32,932 bases of DNA. It comes from an uncultured Bacteroidales bacterium. Its GTDB lineage: Bacteria > Bacteroidota > Bacteroidia > Bacteroidales > Bacteroidaceae. Below, piece after piece: positions 31,141-32,932 of this stretch (positions within the stretch are counted from its first letter, which is position 1; every line of letters starts with the position of its first letter). Position numbers and translations under genes: made by a program. The notes under the pieces were generated by a model. It worked only from the letters and a program-made list of their open reading frames with translations, searched no databases and had not been told where the DNA came from. The DNA is taken from NCBI GenBank assembly GCA_902782245.1, contig CACZMI010000017.1:1-32932 (forward strand), read 5' to 3'.

Positions 31141-32055
31141 TTATCCTACGTTAATGTTTTGTCTTACTTTATTGCGGTCTGCTTCAAGCTGGGCGGCCAG
31201 TTCCTGGGGTGAGTCAAAACGACGTTCCGGACGCAGGAAATCAACGAATTCCAAAGTCAGCTCATGGAAATATATGTCACGGTCAAACCCAAGCAGGTGT
31301 GCCTCGATTGTACGGGCTGTCCCCTCAAACGTGGGGCGGAAACCTATATTGAGCATGGCGGGCCATGTCTCTCCATCAACCTTTGCCAAGGCTGAATATA
31401 CTCCGTCGGCCGGGATCTGCATGAATTCGCAGTATGGGCCGAGATTGGCGGTGGGGAATCCCATCTTGCGTCCGTTCTGCAGGCCGTGAATCACGGTGCC
31501 GCTTATGGTGTAACGGTAACCCAGCATATCGTTTGCAGCCTTTACATGGCCGGCTACCAGTTCACGGCGTATACGTGAACTGCTTATGGGCGCGCCCTCA
31601 TAGAGATAGGCATCGGCGGGAATCACCTCCATACCTATTTCATTGCCGATACGGCGGTAGTCATCTATGGTAAGGCTGGTGTCATGACCAAAGTGGTGGT
31701 CATGCCCAACAAGCAGAGTGCTCACTCCCAGTTTCTTTTGCAGAAAATCCGTCATGAACGTACGGGCATCCAGAGCTGCCAGTGCCGTGGTAAAATGGAG
31801 CGGGAAGCAGTAATCAATGCCTGTCCGCTCAAGCAAGCGCATCTTGTCATCGGGTGTGGATAGCAGGCGCGGACGGTAATCGGACTGAAGTATCTGGCGC
31901 GGATGCTCGGGGAATGTTATGGCCATACTCTTGAGCCCGCGCTGTGCGGCAATGGTTTTGAGCTCCTCCAGAAGGTGTACGTGACCCTTATGGACTCCGT
32001 CAAAGAATCCTATCGTGGCGGCGTATCTGTCTGTCTGCGGATCAGGTATGGTCAT
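31141..32055 (-). CDS. ribF: Bifunctional riboflavin kinase/FAD synthetase
   Basis: This 304-residue cytoplasmic enzyme makes FMN from riboflavin and FAD from FMN. The N-terminal nucleotidyltransferase domain has IGFFDGVHKGHVHLL, LVGHDHHFGHD and ISSSRIRRELVAG. The C-terminal riboflavin kinase domain has SGTVIHGLQNGRKMGFPTANL, DGVYSALAKVDGE and the terminal FLRPERRFDSPQELAAQLEAD. It lies upstream of and adjacent to the CPBP protease gene. The start at 32055 follows a -7 element at 32082-32075. Confidence 0.97.
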   Translation of the reverse strand: MTIPDPQTDRYAATIGFFDGVHKGHVHLLEELKTIAAQRGLKSMAITFPEHPRQILQSDYRPRLLSTPDDKMRLLERTGIDYCFPLHFTTALAALDARTFMTDFLQKKLGVSTLLVGHDHHFGHDTSLTIDDYRRIGNEIGMEVIPADAYLYEGAPISSSRIRRELVAGHVKAANDMLGYRYTISGTVIHGLQNGRKMGFPTANLGPYCEFMQIPADGVYSALAKVDGETWPAMLNIGFRPTFEGTARTIEAHLLGFDRDIYFHELTLEFVDFLRPERRFDSPQELAAQLEADRNKVRQNINVG

Positions 32056-32074
32056 AGTGCTCTGTTTCTGATTG

Positions 32075-32082
32075 CAAAAGTA
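32075..32082 (-). promoter_or_regulatory. -7 element of ribF
   Basis: On the minus strand TACTTTTG reads 32082-32075, about 20 bases before the start codon. The -33 partner is weak. It diverges from the tRNA promoter. Confidence 0.5.
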
Positions 32083-32122
32083 GTGAAGATACGCGGGGTA
32101 ACGGAATTTTTTGCTCCAAAAC

Positions 32123-32153
32123 TTTGCTAATTCGGGTTAATGGCGTACTTTTG
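32123..32153 (+). promoter_or_regulatory. tRNA promoter
   Basis: TTTG (32123-32126) and TACTTTTG (32146-32153) are 19 bases apart, a full match to the Bacteroidota consensus. It lies 44 bases before the mature tRNA. A tight GC hairpin, CGGCC/GGCCG (32171-32183), lies in the 5' precursor segment. Confidence 0.8.
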
Positions 32154-32197
32154 CACCCGAATGAAGCAGTCGGCCCTGGGCCGGTGATTCTTTCTTC

Positions 32198-32271
32198 GGG
32201 CTTTTAGCTCAGTTGGTTAGAGCAACAGACTCATAATCTGGAGGTCCTAGGTTCAAGCCCTAGATGGCCCA
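32198..32271 (+). tRNA. tRNA-Met (anticodon CAU; elongator-type, Ile-CAU not excluded)
   Basis: A 74-nt cloverleaf can be traced: acceptor GGGCTTT/ATGGCCC, D-arm GCTC/GAGC, and anticodon loop CTCATAA with CAT at 32232-32234. The variable loop has five bases and the T-arm is CTAGG/CCTAG around TTCAAGC, with discriminator A32271. CCA is not encoded. There are two mismatches, T-T at the sixth acceptor pair and A-G closing the anticodon stem. It lacks the GC-rich anticodon stem of initiator tRNA. A CAU anticodon can also belong to lysidine-modified tRNA-Ile. Confidence 0.92.
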
Positions 32272-32273
32272 CT

Positions 32274-32298
32274 ACCACCCAATCAGGGTGGTTTTTTT
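32274..32298 (+). terminator. Intrinsic terminator of the tRNA gene
   Basis: ACCACCC (32274-32280) pairs with GGGTGGT (32286-32292) around a 5-base loop and runs into a T7 tract (32292-32298). It begins three bases after the tRNA discriminator base. Confidence 0.92.
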
Positions 32299-32414
32299 AT
32301 TTCAGGACTTATTTCGGTCATCGGTCCTCAACAAGCTTAGCAGTCAAGCCCCGGATGGGTCGCGGTGTTGATAAATTACACATCAGCCATAGGTCGATAG
32401 TGCCTTAATTTTTG

Positions 32415-32422
32415 TATCTTCG
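32415..32422 (+). promoter_or_regulatory. -7 element of the last gene
   Basis: TATCTTCG (32415-32422) is a near match to TAnnTTTG, 23 bases before the ATG at 32446. A Shine-Dalgarno-like GAGGAGA (32437-32443) precedes that ATG, which is unusual for this lineage, where ribosome binding sites are often weak. No -33 match. Confidence 0.45.
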
Positions 32423-32445
32423 CTGAATTAAAAAGTGAGGAGATA

Positions 32446-32932
32446 ATGTCAGTTGAGAATATATCCGTAATCGCGGTCAAGACGGCCAGGGACCTGCGCA
32501 GGTTTGCACGTTTCAATGTGCAGCTTTACAGGAATCACCCTTATGCCGTACCGGATCTGATCAGCGATACCAAGAACTCTTTCAGACCCAAACGCAACGC
32601 CGCACTTGATTTCTGTGAGGCGCAGCCTTTCATTGCCGTCAGGGACGGTAAGGTGGTGGGCCGTGTTGCTGCCATTATCAACTGTAAGGCCAATGATGCG
32701 TGGAAGGTAAAGACCGTTAGGTTCGGCTGGATAGATTTCATTGACGATATCAACGTGTCAAGGGCTCTGCTTGATGCCGTATCGGCATGGGGCAAGGAGC
32801 GTGGCATGGACCGCCTGGAGGGACCTTTCGGATTCACTGATTTTGATCCCGAGGGAATGCTCACCGAGGGCTTTGACCTGATGGGCACCATGGCAACCAT
32901 CTACAACTATCCCTATTACCCCAAGCACATGG
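32446..32932 (+). CDS. GNAT-like N-acetyltransferase family protein, partial (3' end outside window)
   Basis: The first 162 codons of a gene that continues past the window. The N-terminus (ISVIAVKTARDLRRFARFNVQLYRNHPYAVPDL) and the segment FIAVRDGKVVGRVAAIINCKAN, then FGWIDFIDD, then LEGPFGFTDFDPEGMLTEGFD and TIYNYPYYPKHM, match a conserved Bacteroidota protein of about 380 residues usually annotated as a GNAT-fold acetyltransferase-like hypothetical. The VVGRVAAI strand corresponds to the GNAT core. The activity of the family is not known to me. The start at 32446 is supported by a strong Shine-Dalgarno sequence. Confidence 0.8.
   Translation, partial: MSVENISVIAVKTARDLRRFARFNVQLYRNHPYAVPDLISDTKNSFRPKRNAALDFCEAQPFIAVRDGKVVGRVAAIINCKANDAWKVKTVRFGWIDFIDDINVSRALLDAVSAWGKERGMDRLEGPFGFTDFDPEGMLTEGFDLMGTMATIYNYPYYPKHM

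Noticed and set aside
32299-32414. Possible feature between the tRNA terminator and the last gene
   Set aside because: No hairpin, repeat or reading frame of note was seen apart from the weak -7 element at 32415.

Overview
The window comes from a member of the Bacteroidales, probably Prevotellaceae or Bacteroidaceae. Several upstream regions carry the Bacteroidota-type promoter (TTTG or TTG about 19-20 bases before TAnnTTTG). The gene content also fits: DUF4369/TlpA-type lipoproteins, a BspA-like leucine-rich repeat protein, a 6-bladed beta-propeller lipoprotein, a fused SpmA/SpmB-type protein and a zinc-finger-free TopA. No plasmid, phage, IS or CRISPR hallmark was seen.

Layout. 1-2529 (+): the end of polynucleotide phosphorylase, a DUF4369 lipoprotein with a cysteine-less thioredoxin fold, then greA and a HIT hydrolase. 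2521-6797 (-): a tightly spaced three-gene run of TlpA-like lipoprotein, polysaccharide flippase and BspA-like surface protein. 6798-7454: about 650 bases without a convincing gene, holding a strong promoter, a terminator-like hairpin and two more inverted repeats. 7455-12156 (+): a compact five-gene accessory cluster (small Cys-containing secreted protein, beta-propeller lipoprotein, membrane-anchored thioredoxin-like protein, O-antigen ligase/PglL-like membrane protein with TPRs, and its own signal peptidase I). 12158-13889: two hypothetical proteins and a GNAT acetyltransferase.

13947-20173 (+) is a restriction-modification locus. A roughly 250-nt leader rich in mutually exclusive pairings and containing an intrinsic terminator precedes two methyltransferase-like genes. 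A separately promoted toxin-antitoxin-like or controller pair follows, and then a large SF2 helicase with an N-terminal GIY-YIG/T5orf172-type nuclease domain. Base composition drops sharply in the specificity half of the methylase and in the last part of the helicase gene, which suggests domain exchange.

20244-31139 is chromosomal housekeeping: an SpmA/B-type membrane protein, ybeY, a giant TPR protein with an outer-membrane barrel partner, topA-aroK-argB, and a CPBP protease on the minus strand. It is followed by ribF (-), a CAU-anticodon tRNA with its own promoter and terminator, and the start of a GNAT-like gene.

Two regions merit most attention: the leader controlling the restriction-modification genes, and the five-gene cluster that looks like a dedicated export, processing and modification module for one secreted protein. 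Functional statements for both are inference from sequence and context; no database was searched.
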